From: Phalacrocorax aristotelis
Taxonomy: Eukaryota; Chordata; Aves; Suliformes; Phalacrocoracidae
Reading direction: 5' to 3'
Assembly: GCF_949628215.1 (NCBI RefSeq)
Contig: NC_134277.1
Span: forward strand, 107,587,463 to 107,651,462
Length of the DNA: 64,000 bases
Shown: piece by piece, positions 36,783 to 47,250 of the stretch
Position numbering within the stretch: the first letter of the stretch is position 1
Layout of the letters: each line of letters starts with the position of its first letter
Notes under the pieces: generated by a model
Seen by the model: only the letters and a program-made list of their open reading frames with translations
Database searches by the model: none
Told to the model about the DNA's origin: nothing
Position numbers and translations under genes: made by a program

Positions 36783-38926
36783 CTTTTTATCTTTTTTGTA
36801 TTGTATGCTGTGTAGTTTCCATATAAGACTTTTATTTATCTATTCTAGAAAGATACATTTTTTTAATGAAGAGTGAATTTGAAGAACTGTTTCATTACAT
36901 TTCCCTTCTGTTGCTTTAAAAATAGAAATCATAGTTTCAGGCATTTTGTGAAAGAATCTATCAGAATTTCTTAAAGTCACAAATTAGAGAAAGTAATCAG
37001 AATATGACCGTGGTTGTAAACTACAACAAACACTTTTAAAATGTCTTCTTACACACACACAAAAAAAAGAAGCGTAAGAATTTAATCTTATTTTCTTTAC
37101 AACAACCTTATTGATATAATTGTATCATTTATGTTGAAATTAGACCAATTTTTATTTAAAATAGAAAACCATTACCTTCATCAAAATAAATACATCTAGT
37201 TTACAATTATAATTGTTATTATTATTAATAGCTCCTAGCTGGAGTTCTGTGGTAGACCAAATCTTCTGCAATATCTCTTGCACCCTTTGTGATTTCAACT
37301 GTGGCAAGAGTGGCCAACAACTTAAAAAGTTTCTTGCTCTAAGGCAAAATCTGTTCATAGTACTTAAAACACTGCCAAACACATCAAGAAAACTTAACAA
37401 TATTTTACAATATTTTATTCTTGCAGATCTTATTTATGAGTGAAGGTTGAATATCCTGCTTTCATTTTGACAGAAAAATGCACTCATCTGAGTTCACTTG
37501 TAAATTAGCTACCTGTGCCCCTCGAAGATTTGCAGACAGGCAGATTTCTAATAGGGCTACACCTTCTTTCTTTCAGTAAAGTTTAATTCGATTAATTGGC
37601 CAGAGAGTATTGGATTTAAATAAACAGGTTTTAAACTATTTTAAATGTCTTTAGCATATGGGCTGTACAGGTTACATCTCTTTTGACTTTGAGATACAAG
37701 TGTACTTCTCTGAAAAGAAATCCTCAGTGATACCTCAAATCTATCTCATTGTAATCTTGTTAAATAGAAACAGTTCCTGGGTGATGGAAATTCTAGAGAT
37801 CCTGAAGAAAGTGCTAATGTATTTTACATTAGCGCATCATATTAAACATTACTTCTGGACTCAAGAGTGCTCCTTATGTTTTGTGTTCAGTACCAACAGA
37901 AAATATATGGTAGTTTAACAACAATGGACCGTTCAATTCTTACGGAAAAATGATTGTAAAAGTGGTCTAACATATTTACCCAGGAGATTTGTATGTCAAA
38001 GATAGATGCTTTTCATATCAAAATGAGATCTCTAACTCTCAAACCATGAATATCAAGACGCAACATGACTTCTCATCCTGCTCTTATGTGATCATCTTGT
38101 TAGGATGAAATGATAGGATGTTCTTTGACGTCCTGACACCAACACAATAGCTGTCTCAAGAAGACAAAATAATAGTTTTAATCAATATATAGCAGGCTTT
38201 CCTACTAATTACTTTTCTTGCCTGAATGTATATAGAATCACATTTTGCTGGGGTATGTATTTCTAACTGAGGTCAGTATCTGCTGGCACTAGGAAAATAT
38301 GATGATATGCTAGCTCATATTATGCTTTGACAGAAGAGGTAGTCAACACAGGGTAGACTATATTCCAGAGTTTTTCTTTGGTTGCATTTTTAGTATTGCC
38401 AGAAATGCACTGCAAATAGATGAATTTTATTGTGCTCATAGGGCATACTGCAAGCTGTGGAAAGAGTGATCTCTTTCTTCATCAGAAGGCTTAGCAGAGA
38501 TTTTTTCTGCTATGTCTTTTCCTGCTGCCAGCACCACAGAGCAAAAGGGACATAGCTGGAGGAGAAGATATATGCCAGAATGTCCATGCAATTAGATGAG
38601 CCTCAGGAGTGTCACCTTTGCTGTACAGCCACAAATACAAACTAGAGCAAGCCTATGGCTTCTCCCTAGAGCATGGATAAAATCTTGGAAACCTCTTACT
38701 TGTGAGCACCCTACAGACTCAGAAATGAGAAGGCATTTAAAAAATAACCCTTAAAATTAGTTTTAATCTCATGAATATGGGGTAATCACACAACTTCCAC
38801 GACCTTGACTGGTGCTCTTAAAAGACTGAAAATGCCCAGGTGTGGGATATAGTCATGCAACAGAAAAGATAATTTTCTGGAATATAAGAAACACAATGTT
38901 TCAGTTCATCAGGGCATAAGTACATA
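36783..38926. other. Noncoding DNA
   Basis: AT-rich, no gene or repeat that I can name before the LTR. Confidence 0.5.
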
Positions 38927-39541
38927 TGCGTGGTTTTAGCTGGGATAGAGTTCGTTTTCTTCACTGTAGCTGGTACAGTGCTGTGTTTTGGACTTGGTAT
39001 GAGAATAATATTGATAACACACTGACATTTTGGTTGTTGCCGGGTAGTGCTTGTACTAGTCAAGGACTTTTCCAGCCTCCCGTGCTCTGCCAGGTGCACA
39101 AGAAGCCGGGAGGGGAGGGGGCACAGCCAAGAGAGCTGATCCAAACTGACCAAAGGGATATTCCATATCATATGATGTCATGCCTAGTATATTAACTGAG
39201 GGGAGTTGGCCGGGGGAAGCAACAAATGCGGCTCGGGGACCGGCAGTGGCGGTTGGCGGGTGGTGAGTGTTTGCATCACTTGTTGTTTGGTTTTTTCCCC
39301 CCTCCCAAGGTTTCACCTCTCTATCTTATTATTTTCCTTTTCATTATAATATTATTATTACTACTACTACTACTACTACTACTACTATTACTGTTTTATT
39401 TTAATTATTAAACTGATCTTATCTCAACCTATGAGTTTTCTTACTTTGGCTGTTCCGATTCTCTCCCCCATCCCACGGGGTGGGGGGAGTGAGCGTGCAG
39501 CTGTGTGGTGCTTAGTTGCCGACTGGGGCTAAACCACGACA
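38927..39541 (+). mobile_element. Solo LTR of an ERVL-type endogenous retrovirus
   Basis: A 615-bp segment from TGCGTGGTTTTAGCTGGG to CTAAACCACGACA, with TG...CA ends. The flanks are ACATA (38922-38926) and ACATG (39542-39546), a 5-bp target duplication with one mismatch, as expected for ERVL-class insertion. It has a TATA-like TATATTAA at 39188 and an ATTAAA poly(A) signal at 39407, which set the plus orientation. The sequence matches my recollection of the LTR5-type ERVL LTRs abundant in neoavian birds. No internal viral genes are present, so it is a solo LTR left by recombination. Confidence 0.88.
39361..39387. repeat. (CTA)9 microsatellite inside the LTR
   Basis: Nine pure CTA units next to imperfect ATT units. 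It lies between the TATA-like box and the ATTAAA of the LTR, where LTRs of this family carry a similar triplet tract. Confidence 0.9.
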
Positions 39542-39546
39542 ACATG

Positions 39547-42500
39547 ACACAGCACAACTCATAAGTTGACAAATGAGTTGACACAACGGACTTCCGCACA
39601 GCTTCTAGTGCTGGTTTAGACTGACAGCTGTAGCTGCAGTCAGAAAAAAGGCTAGGCACTGATTAAGATACTGATCAAAACAAATACTGTTGTATGGCCT
39701 CGTTCAGGTCTCTTAAGGAAAGTATAGGGTATAGGCTCCACTCCCTTAATTTCCCATGCTGATGAAAGGTGCCTTTGTACGTCCTTTACATGTTGGTTCT
39801 GAACTAGTGAAATATGCCAATGTACGTACAAGGTATGGCGTCTCCAAGGCCAAGTTCAGGACTCATACTGACAGTGGGAAGTACCTATGTGAATGAAAAA
39901 GCAGGGGCAGCCTGAGATGAAAAACAGGTATGAAGAGGGATGAAATATGAATAATTTGTAGAGGACTGGAGATTCCAACCATCTGCAAGGAGGCAAAAGT
40001 GTGGCACGTTAACAGGCACCTGCTGTAATGCTTGTAATGATACCACTTCTCTAAGGTAACTGCTGTGCAATGTGGCTATCACTTCAGGTTTCTGGGGAGG
40101 AGAATAATATGATTGGTTCTGTAAAGAAGCCTTATTTAATTTTATAATTAAGCACTTATTATAAAAATTAAAATGACTAGCATCATATGTTGTTTATTTA
40201 ATGACAGATTCAGAATGTAATATCTTGAAAGTTAGTTTTGGCTTTAATTTTTTCTTTTTTTAATCACATATTTCCATTAGGAATAGGTGAATAAAACATG
40301 CACCTCCATGAACTACTAAAAATAATATATAAGGGTGAGGGAGACGAAAGCTTTGCTAATTCCAAGCAATTCAAATGAAATACTTTATAACTGGGGAGTC
40401 GTTTGCAAAATCTCTACATCTCCTGCCTCAGTATTAGGGAATTAGATTGTAGCAAAGTAATTTTATATAACAAACTCCTACTATGTCTCATAACTTGTAT
40501 TCTTTGTTTTCAATTTTGTCACCTAGCTTCTATGAGTTGGGCTTTTATTTTCTGTGAATAAACACTGAGCAGCTATATATATGTGTGATCAAAAAACAGA
40601 AGCACCTTCTCATTTTAGAAGGGGCTCCAAAAGCAAGCAGCATCTGACACTCTACCACTGTGCATCAGCATAGTATATTATGACGATAATGAAGCTGAGC
40701 AGGGCTACAGCAGCTGAGGGTAGGTAGCCCTCTATCTGCAGAAAGTGTCAGTGTGGGACAGAGACTTCATCCTGATGACAGGACAGCATAACGTCTGGGA
40801 AATGAGCCAGAAGACAGCTGCTGTAAAACTCAGTCTGTGCAATTCATTATGTCCCCCCACCAGATCCCTCTCCTTCTTTCCTTCTGTAATTGAAAAAGGG
40901 CCACTGTCCACAGCCCTATTACTGGGAAAAGTGATCTCTTTAAAGATGTAACCTCTTTTGTTTTCTGTGTTTCAGTTTCTGTTCATTTAAATAAATAAAT
41001 AGAAGCTCTCATTACTGTTGCGTAATCAGCCTGTGATCAGAAACACAAAGGGAAAAATTCTGACTGGCACTAGAACTACATACTACTTTTTTCTCTTATA
41101 AGGCAGTATGGCAGTGTCTGTTCTGATAATAAATAGAGAACGATATTGGCTCTTTATCTAAAAGCTGTGCAAGAGCTACCTGGGTACCTATTTCTGTGCT
41201 TTGGGTACTTTAATAGTGAAAAATCTATTGATAACAAAATAGATTGCAGAGGTTTAAAAGATTGAAAGATAGGCCAAGTGGTTGCTAAGCTTTAGATTTA
41301 CAGCTCTTGTTGAAGACCTGACTGAAATCATAATGATAAAGGATTTCTGCTTAGTGTGCCTGCTATGGTTTTGTGAGAAATCAGGTATCTTAGTCTACGT
41401 CCATACCTATGTGCTGAAACACCTGGTAGCGTACTCCTGGGGCTGGTTTCTGCTCAAGGCAGTTTTGCATGAACTCTGAATCTACAGGTCCAGGTTTATC
41501 TCCCAGCTACATTCTGCACCCAAATCCTGGAACTTGGTACATGTCTCAGATCTGATAATGTAGTCATATCCTGAAGAGATAGGCCAACAGTGAAGGTATT
41601 TTGTTTTACAGAGCACAATAACAAAGGATGATACCTGTAGTGCATTCAAATGGTAAAACCATTAAACCCCAGCAGTTTAAAAATTAAAACTAATATCCCT
41701 GAATTTGAAACCCATGCAAGTGAAATTGAAGTAAAGGTTTAAATTGGACATCACTGAAGTTGATTGTCACTCCATATATTAGAAAGTAAAGGCAAGGTAG
41801 TTTGACAAGTAGTAGCAGCTTGTTGGTTTTACTAATTGGTTCATTTTCTTCTTTCTTTTAAAGTGCATGGCAGTTCTTGGCTGTCTTTTCTGCTGCATGA
41901 ATGCACAATGCTGCTTGTGTTTCAGTACAGGCCAGCTGAACAGAATGTCTAGTTATATAAGATCAGCAGTGAGATTAGACCTTATTTAGAAAATATCATA
42001 TAAAGGCCAGCCAAGTAAATCAAACAGACAAAAATAACGTGAATAAAAAATCCTGACTGAATTTGCAATCAGCTTTCAAGCCAGGTAAAAGAAGGGAGTA
42101 ATTAGCCTAAACTTCAGGCAGAACTGCAAGGCATATACTTGCATAAAACAGCATGCCTCTTGCCTACATGGGAAAGATTTACTCCTTAGCAAGGGCCGAG
42201 ATGTTCTCCAAGGGGCACCCTTTCTGTATTCTCTTGAATCTGTAGCCTTGTCAGCTGTAATGCTTCATTGGTTTCCTGTCACAGGCTTTTTTTATGATAG
42301 GGTCACCTGATAAAGAGGATTCTGAGTTGCATCATCCAAGATAAAGTTCCTAAGTGAAATTTCCTTATTCTTAGCAAGTTTTCTATGGCGGGTGTTACAG
42401 AAATTACAATGCAGCAGAATTACAGGTGTTCTGCTGTTCTGCCCAATTTGATATTGGCTTTTTAGAACTCAGTCCCCAGAGACTCAATGAATAAGTGATT

Positions 42501-43059
42501 TTTAAAGGCAGTAGAGTTTCACTCTGGCTCTTAGAGCTGATATATGCCTGTTTTAATGTGTACAAGGCAGCTTATAGCTCTCTTGCCTCCAGCCTTCTGA
42601 AGCTAAAGCTGGGCCACCAGCAAGAGGGGTGGGTATGAGAAAAGCACGCTTGAGATCCCTACAGTTATAAATTCTCTCCCATTTGATAAACAGAGCAGAG
42701 ATTACAGATCTGAGGTAAGTGGATTTTAGCCCTTTTTTCCTCAAGCACATACCCTAACACAGACTAATTAGGGCTGGATGTTTTGGAACCCCACAGCTAC
42801 CACATTTCCAGCGGTATTTCTCCTCCAAATTAATAGCTTGGAGATGGGAAAAAAGAAGAAAAAGAGAAGTTAGGGAGAAATGCCCAATTTTCTATCAGTG
42901 ATTTCACCTTCAGAATGAAATTACCCCATCAGGACATGAGTTAGGAAGAAATAACTTTTCAAGTATTATAAAGATCTGAGTTTGTTTAAGCATGTACATT
43001 AGATGAAGATAAAATAAGTTTTCCACTGAATACAAAAGAAGGAAGAGTCAGTTTAAGAT
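39547..43059. other. Noncoding DNA
   Basis: No supportable gene. Short frames only, without domains. No repeat recognised. Confidence 0.5.
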
Positions 43060-43500
43060 TATAAAAAGATAAAAGGGCTGTATTGGGTCAGAGCAAAGGA
43101 TCATTCAACTCAGTGTGCTGTTTCCAGTAGCTGCCGTATGTGAACACTTGGGGAAGAGTAAGAACACAGTAAAAATGGGGTTCTTTCTATGATTGCTTTC
43201 CCAGCCTCAGGACTGAGCTAGATGTATTTAGCAAATCTAAATAGATTTATTTTCCATTAGGTTTTTTCAGTCTTCCCTTGAGCCCATGTAAAATTTAGAA
43301 TCTATTATGTCCTCTGGCAAGGAGTTGAACAAGGCTGTTATTCCTTATTTTAAGTGCCATCTTTTAGCATTTGTTTACGCCCTGGCTCCTGTTATCTCTT
43401 TTCCAAGCTGAAAAGTCCTTGTTTACTTAGTCATTCTTTGCTTGAAAGCATTCCACTCCTGTAATCATCTTTGCTTCCCTTATCTGATTTTTTTGTTATT
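43060..43500 (-). mobile_element. Ancient CR1 3' fragment, minus strand
   Basis: On the minus strand, 43418-43394 encodes GLFSLEKR, the CR1 reverse transcriptase C-terminal signature. It is preceded by GSKDDYRSGMLSS-like sequence that corresponds to the ATKMIKGLEHLSYEERL region, with a stop in it. Toward lower coordinates the plus strand reads TCTGGCAAGGAGTTGAACAA (43313) and GGGTCAGAGCAAAGGATCAT (43086). These are antisense landmarks of old CR1 3' regions shared by reptiles and birds. It is far more diverged than the other CR1 copies here, so it predates them. Confidence 0.72.
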
Positions 43501-43506
43501 ACTTTC

Positions 43507-43541
43507 CGGGGGTGGGGGTGGGGGGGGTGGGGGGAGTGGGG
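43507..43541 (+). repeat. G-rich tract, probable quadruplex former
   Basis: At least five runs of three or more G, with single T or AGT loops, in 35 bp. It abuts the 5' edge of the ancient CR1 fragment. The short loops predict a stable quadruplex on the plus strand. Confidence 0.75.
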
Positions 43542-45939
43542 CAAGAGCTGCACATGATGTTGAAGTTGTGGGCAAACACAAATTTAGATGGTAACATTAC
43601 GACTCTAAGTTAGTTTGCCTTTTGTGGTGGAGGCGGAAATTGCATAATGACATTTTAAAGATATTTGCCTTTTCCTGCAACTGTAACCAGTTCTGGTTTG
43701 TACTCTGATTCTCAGAGGGAGATTTTGAAGTTTGCATCTTAAGCACAGAAGTATTTCACTACATAGATACAATACAATAAATTATGACCATATTAACTGA
43801 GCATTTACAAGTCATAGCAAAAAACTTCAGACATTGCTCTGCAAAGCAAAGCATCTTTTTACAAATAAGAGTCACCAAATAAATACTCCGAGAAAAGTTA
43901 AGCAACATCAAGTTTATTTTTTTATTAGAATTGGAAATTGCTATTAGTTTTCAACTTTGTCACAGAGAAGAATGGATGACTTTTCAGGGCAAAATAGTGA
44001 AAGAATAGCTAATAAGCTGATACAAATACTAATGGACCAGCCTGTCTTTGTTCTGAAAGTTAATGCAACTTAAGCTTCAAAGTCAGTTGTGTACTTCTGA
44101 AATTTTTACCCAGCTTGTTAATCTGCATAAGGTGTTGCTTGTTACATCTGAAAGTAGGATCACCCCTGGATTTTTCATGGCGTTGCACAAAAAAAGAAAA
44201 GGTGTGGGAACATTTAATTAACTGTTTAGATGTTCAAGAGCTGTTATCTTGCTTAAGAAATGTAAGAAATGTGGTGTACTGCAGAGGTTTGTGGTCCCTG
44301 TCTCTCTTTTTCTCTCTTTATAGGAAGGTTTCTCACAAGTATATAGGTAAAATATACACAATGTTAGGACACCTTGTCTATGCAAACATGTCTTTGAATA
44401 CTATTTGCGAAGGAATATTTTCTGCTTAGCATACAGTGCTGGAGCTCTTGGTGATGTTTCCTCTGTGACCATCTGAGACATCTATCTCAAGAAGTAAAGA
44501 AATTGGACTAGTTTCTGAACACATAGCTGCCTCTCCGTCCATACGAACAAGAAGATTATAAAAGGAGATATGTTCTCTCTAAAAGTTGCTTTGTGATTAG
44601 ACCTGACAGCATTAACTTTTTAAAGTTATCTAAGTACAACTTTTCTCGGTGTTACAAACTGGTTTGGCTTAGATATTTAAGCCCCATTTAAAAAAAAAAT
44701 GTGGTTCAATGGATGCACTTGATTCTGTTAAATGATTAAGTGTCTAGTCCACATTCCCTGGCTGTGCACGTGTACTGTTGGTGTGTCATGACAGACTTCC
44801 AGTTAGGAGAGGGATCCATAAATCTCTGACCTATTCAATGCCATGAAAGACAGATCCTTGAGTAAGCTGAGTTATTCACATTGGCTTGAAGTTCTTTGGC
44901 CCTCTGAATCGTATCTGACAAGGCAGCACAAAATGGTCCCCTCTGTTTTTCCTTCACATCAAAATCCTGTATCACAAACAAATCAAACACTCTAGAGTAC
45001 AAGCAGGATGTGCAGTTGCCCTATTTACGAATCATCTGAGTGATTACAACAGTCTCTGTGTATTTGGCATCCTTCAGGCTTCAGTGAAGGTACTGAACTA
45101 AAAAAACCCATCTGTAAGATCGCTATGAAAATGATATAGTGGCTAGGGTCATGCTTCGACTGATAGACATATAAGCATTCTCACCCCGCCTGCGTTGTTA
45201 ACATAGCAAACTCTCACAACCTATTTACTGTTGCTGCAACTATGGTTTTGACCAGTGACAAATCACGCCTGCTTCTTAACTACATGTGTGAAAATATAGC
45301 TGAGTTCCTGCTCAACAGAGAATGACAGACTTTGTTTCAAGTCTCTACACAGCATTTTTTTCAGATTGCAGAGAGTGAAAAAGAGGACTTAACATCTTCA
45401 GTGTAAGGTACAAAGCAGCAAAGAGCTTGCTGTTTCTAGAAGACAGAGGTTCTTGGCTGCTACCAGGAGGATTTGGGAACTCTTCAGTCAGGGCAGAGGG
45501 GAAATACTGAAAAAGCCAGAAAACAGTGTGAGTTTAGAAGAAACAGAAGAGGCAGGAAAGGGTACTATGTGGGTAGCACTCTTTTGGCAAACTCCGTAAG
45601 CATGACTGCTTTATGCCTGGCACTGACCAGATTTTCCCCCCACTTGGGTCGAGAACTAAAGATGCCAGATTCCTCCTGTGAATTGCAGTGAACGGAGGAT
45701 GTATACATATATCAGAAAGGGGTATATCACTCTCAATATGGACCTTCCAGCATGAAAGTCCAGGATAAGATTCACTACTATAAGTATCTCTTCCACAATA
45801 TATTAGAAGGTATATTTTCAGAGTTCCAAACAGAAGTAAGACAGCCATCTCACAGGGTACAATGTGTTTTCCCTGTGTTTTAGAGAGTGTGGGAATGCAT
45901 GGCTTTGTCTGTTTATGATACTGAAGGAAGAGCTGTTGT
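43542..45939. other. Noncoding DNA
   Basis: AT-rich; no gene supported. A 104-codon plus frame at 44115-44429 has no recognisable features. Confidence 0.5.
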
Positions 45940-45979
45940 TTCCAGAGATGATTGAAGCAGTGGAATTGATTCTGGAGAC

Positions 45980-46189
45980 ATGAACTTGGATGAAATGGAT
46001 GGAAGGAGACATCTGATTAACATGTGGGTCAGAGGCTGGTGCAATTGGTGGAATTTTGGGTTTTTTGATCATGGGGAGCTTTACATGGCACCGGACCTGC
46101 TGGCAACAGATGGAGTTCAACTATCTCAAAGGGGGAAAAGGATTCTTGCAAATGAGTTGGTGGGGCTCTTTGAGAGGGCTTTAAACTAG
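45980..46189 (+). pseudogene. CR1 ORF1 C-terminal remnant (SGNH esterase-like)
   Basis: A 69-codon piece contains MWVRGWCNWWNFGFFDHG and then LLATDGVQLSQRGKRI and ends ...RALN stop at 46187-46189. The DGVQLSQRG box corresponds to the D-x-x-H block of SGNH/GDSL hydrolases found at the end of ORF1 in CR1 elements; here the His is Gln, so the catalytic pair is broken. The minus-strand CR1 at 1.6-4 kb has the same ...ALN stop. Confidence 0.75.
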
Positions 46190-46283
46190 GTTCAAAGGGG
46201 GAAAAGGATGTAGCCAGGCCCACCAGAGAGGAGCCATAGGGTGGTGTGCCAGGGCTGGGGGTGAAACCAATAGCCTAGCCTAA

Positions 46284-46843
46284 GTGCATCTATGCACTTT
46301 GTTGGGCAACAAACAGGAGAGGCTGGAAGCCACTGTGCAGCAGGATAGCTATGACTTAGTTGCCGTCACAGAGACATGGTGGGATGACTCTTATGACTGG
46401 GGTGCTTCAATGGATGGCTATAAGCTCTTCAGAAGGGATGGGCAAGGAAGGAGAGGTGGTGGAGTGGCTCTGTATGTTAGAAAGTGCTTCGCATGCGTAG
46501 AGCTTAGTGACTTGGATGATAAGGTCAAATGTTTGTGAGTAAGGATGAGGGGGAAGGCCAACAAGGCAGATATCCTGCTAGGTGTCTGTTATAGACCACC
46601 TAACGAGGATGAAGAGGTAGATGAAGTGTCCTACAAGCAGCTGGAGGAAGTATCACAATCAGTTGCCCTTGTTCTAGTAGGGGACTTCAATTTACTAGAT
46701 GTCTGCTGGAAATACAACACAGCAGAGAAGAAACGGTCTAGGAGGTTCCTGGAGTGTGTGGAAGATAACGTGCTCACACAGCTGGTAAGTGAACCTACCG
46801 GGGAGGTGCCTCACTTGACCTCCTGTTCACAGAAAAGGACTGG
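46284..46843 (+). pseudogene. CR1 ORF2 endonuclease remnant
   Basis: Apurinic-like endonuclease with VAVTETWWDDSYDWG, MDGYKLFRRDGQGRRGGGVAL, GVCYRPPNEDEE and VGDFNLLDVCW. GDFN is intact here, unlike in the 1.6-4 kb copy. A nonsense change lies at 46536-46538, where TGA takes the place of the usual Trp in CLWV. The frame then runs on until the deletion junction near 46843, so the C-terminal SDH box is lost. Confidence 0.9.
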
Positions 46844-47250
46844 CCAGCAGGAGAAGGGCAGTGATCGTGCCCCCATACTCGGCACTGGTGAGGCCACATC
46901 TTGAATATTGTGTTCAGTTTTGGGCCCCTCACTACAAGAAGGACATTGAGGTGCTGGTTTGTGTCCAGAGAAGGGCAACGAAGCTGGTGAAGGGTCTGGA
47001 GAGCAAGTCTTATGAGGAGAGGTTGAGGGAACTGGGGTTGTTTAGCCTGGAGAAAAGGAGGCTGAGGGGAGACCTTATTTCTCTCTAGAACTACCTGAAA
47101 GGAGGTTGTAGAGAGGCGGGTGTTGGTCTCTTCTCCCAGGTCATTAGTGATAGAATGAGCAGAAATGGCTTCAAGCTGCATCAGGGGAGGTTTAGATTGG
47201 ATAGTAAGAAAAATGTCTTCAATGAAAGAGTGGGTAGGCACTGGAACAGG
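46844..47250 (+). pseudogene. CR1 reverse transcriptase C-terminal remnant
   Basis: Carries [56 protein letters not shown], then in another frame [15 protein letters not shown] and [18 protein letters not shown]. This is the thumb and tail of the CR1 RT, without the catalytic core. A stop at about 47086 and a frame change break it. Confidence 0.9.
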
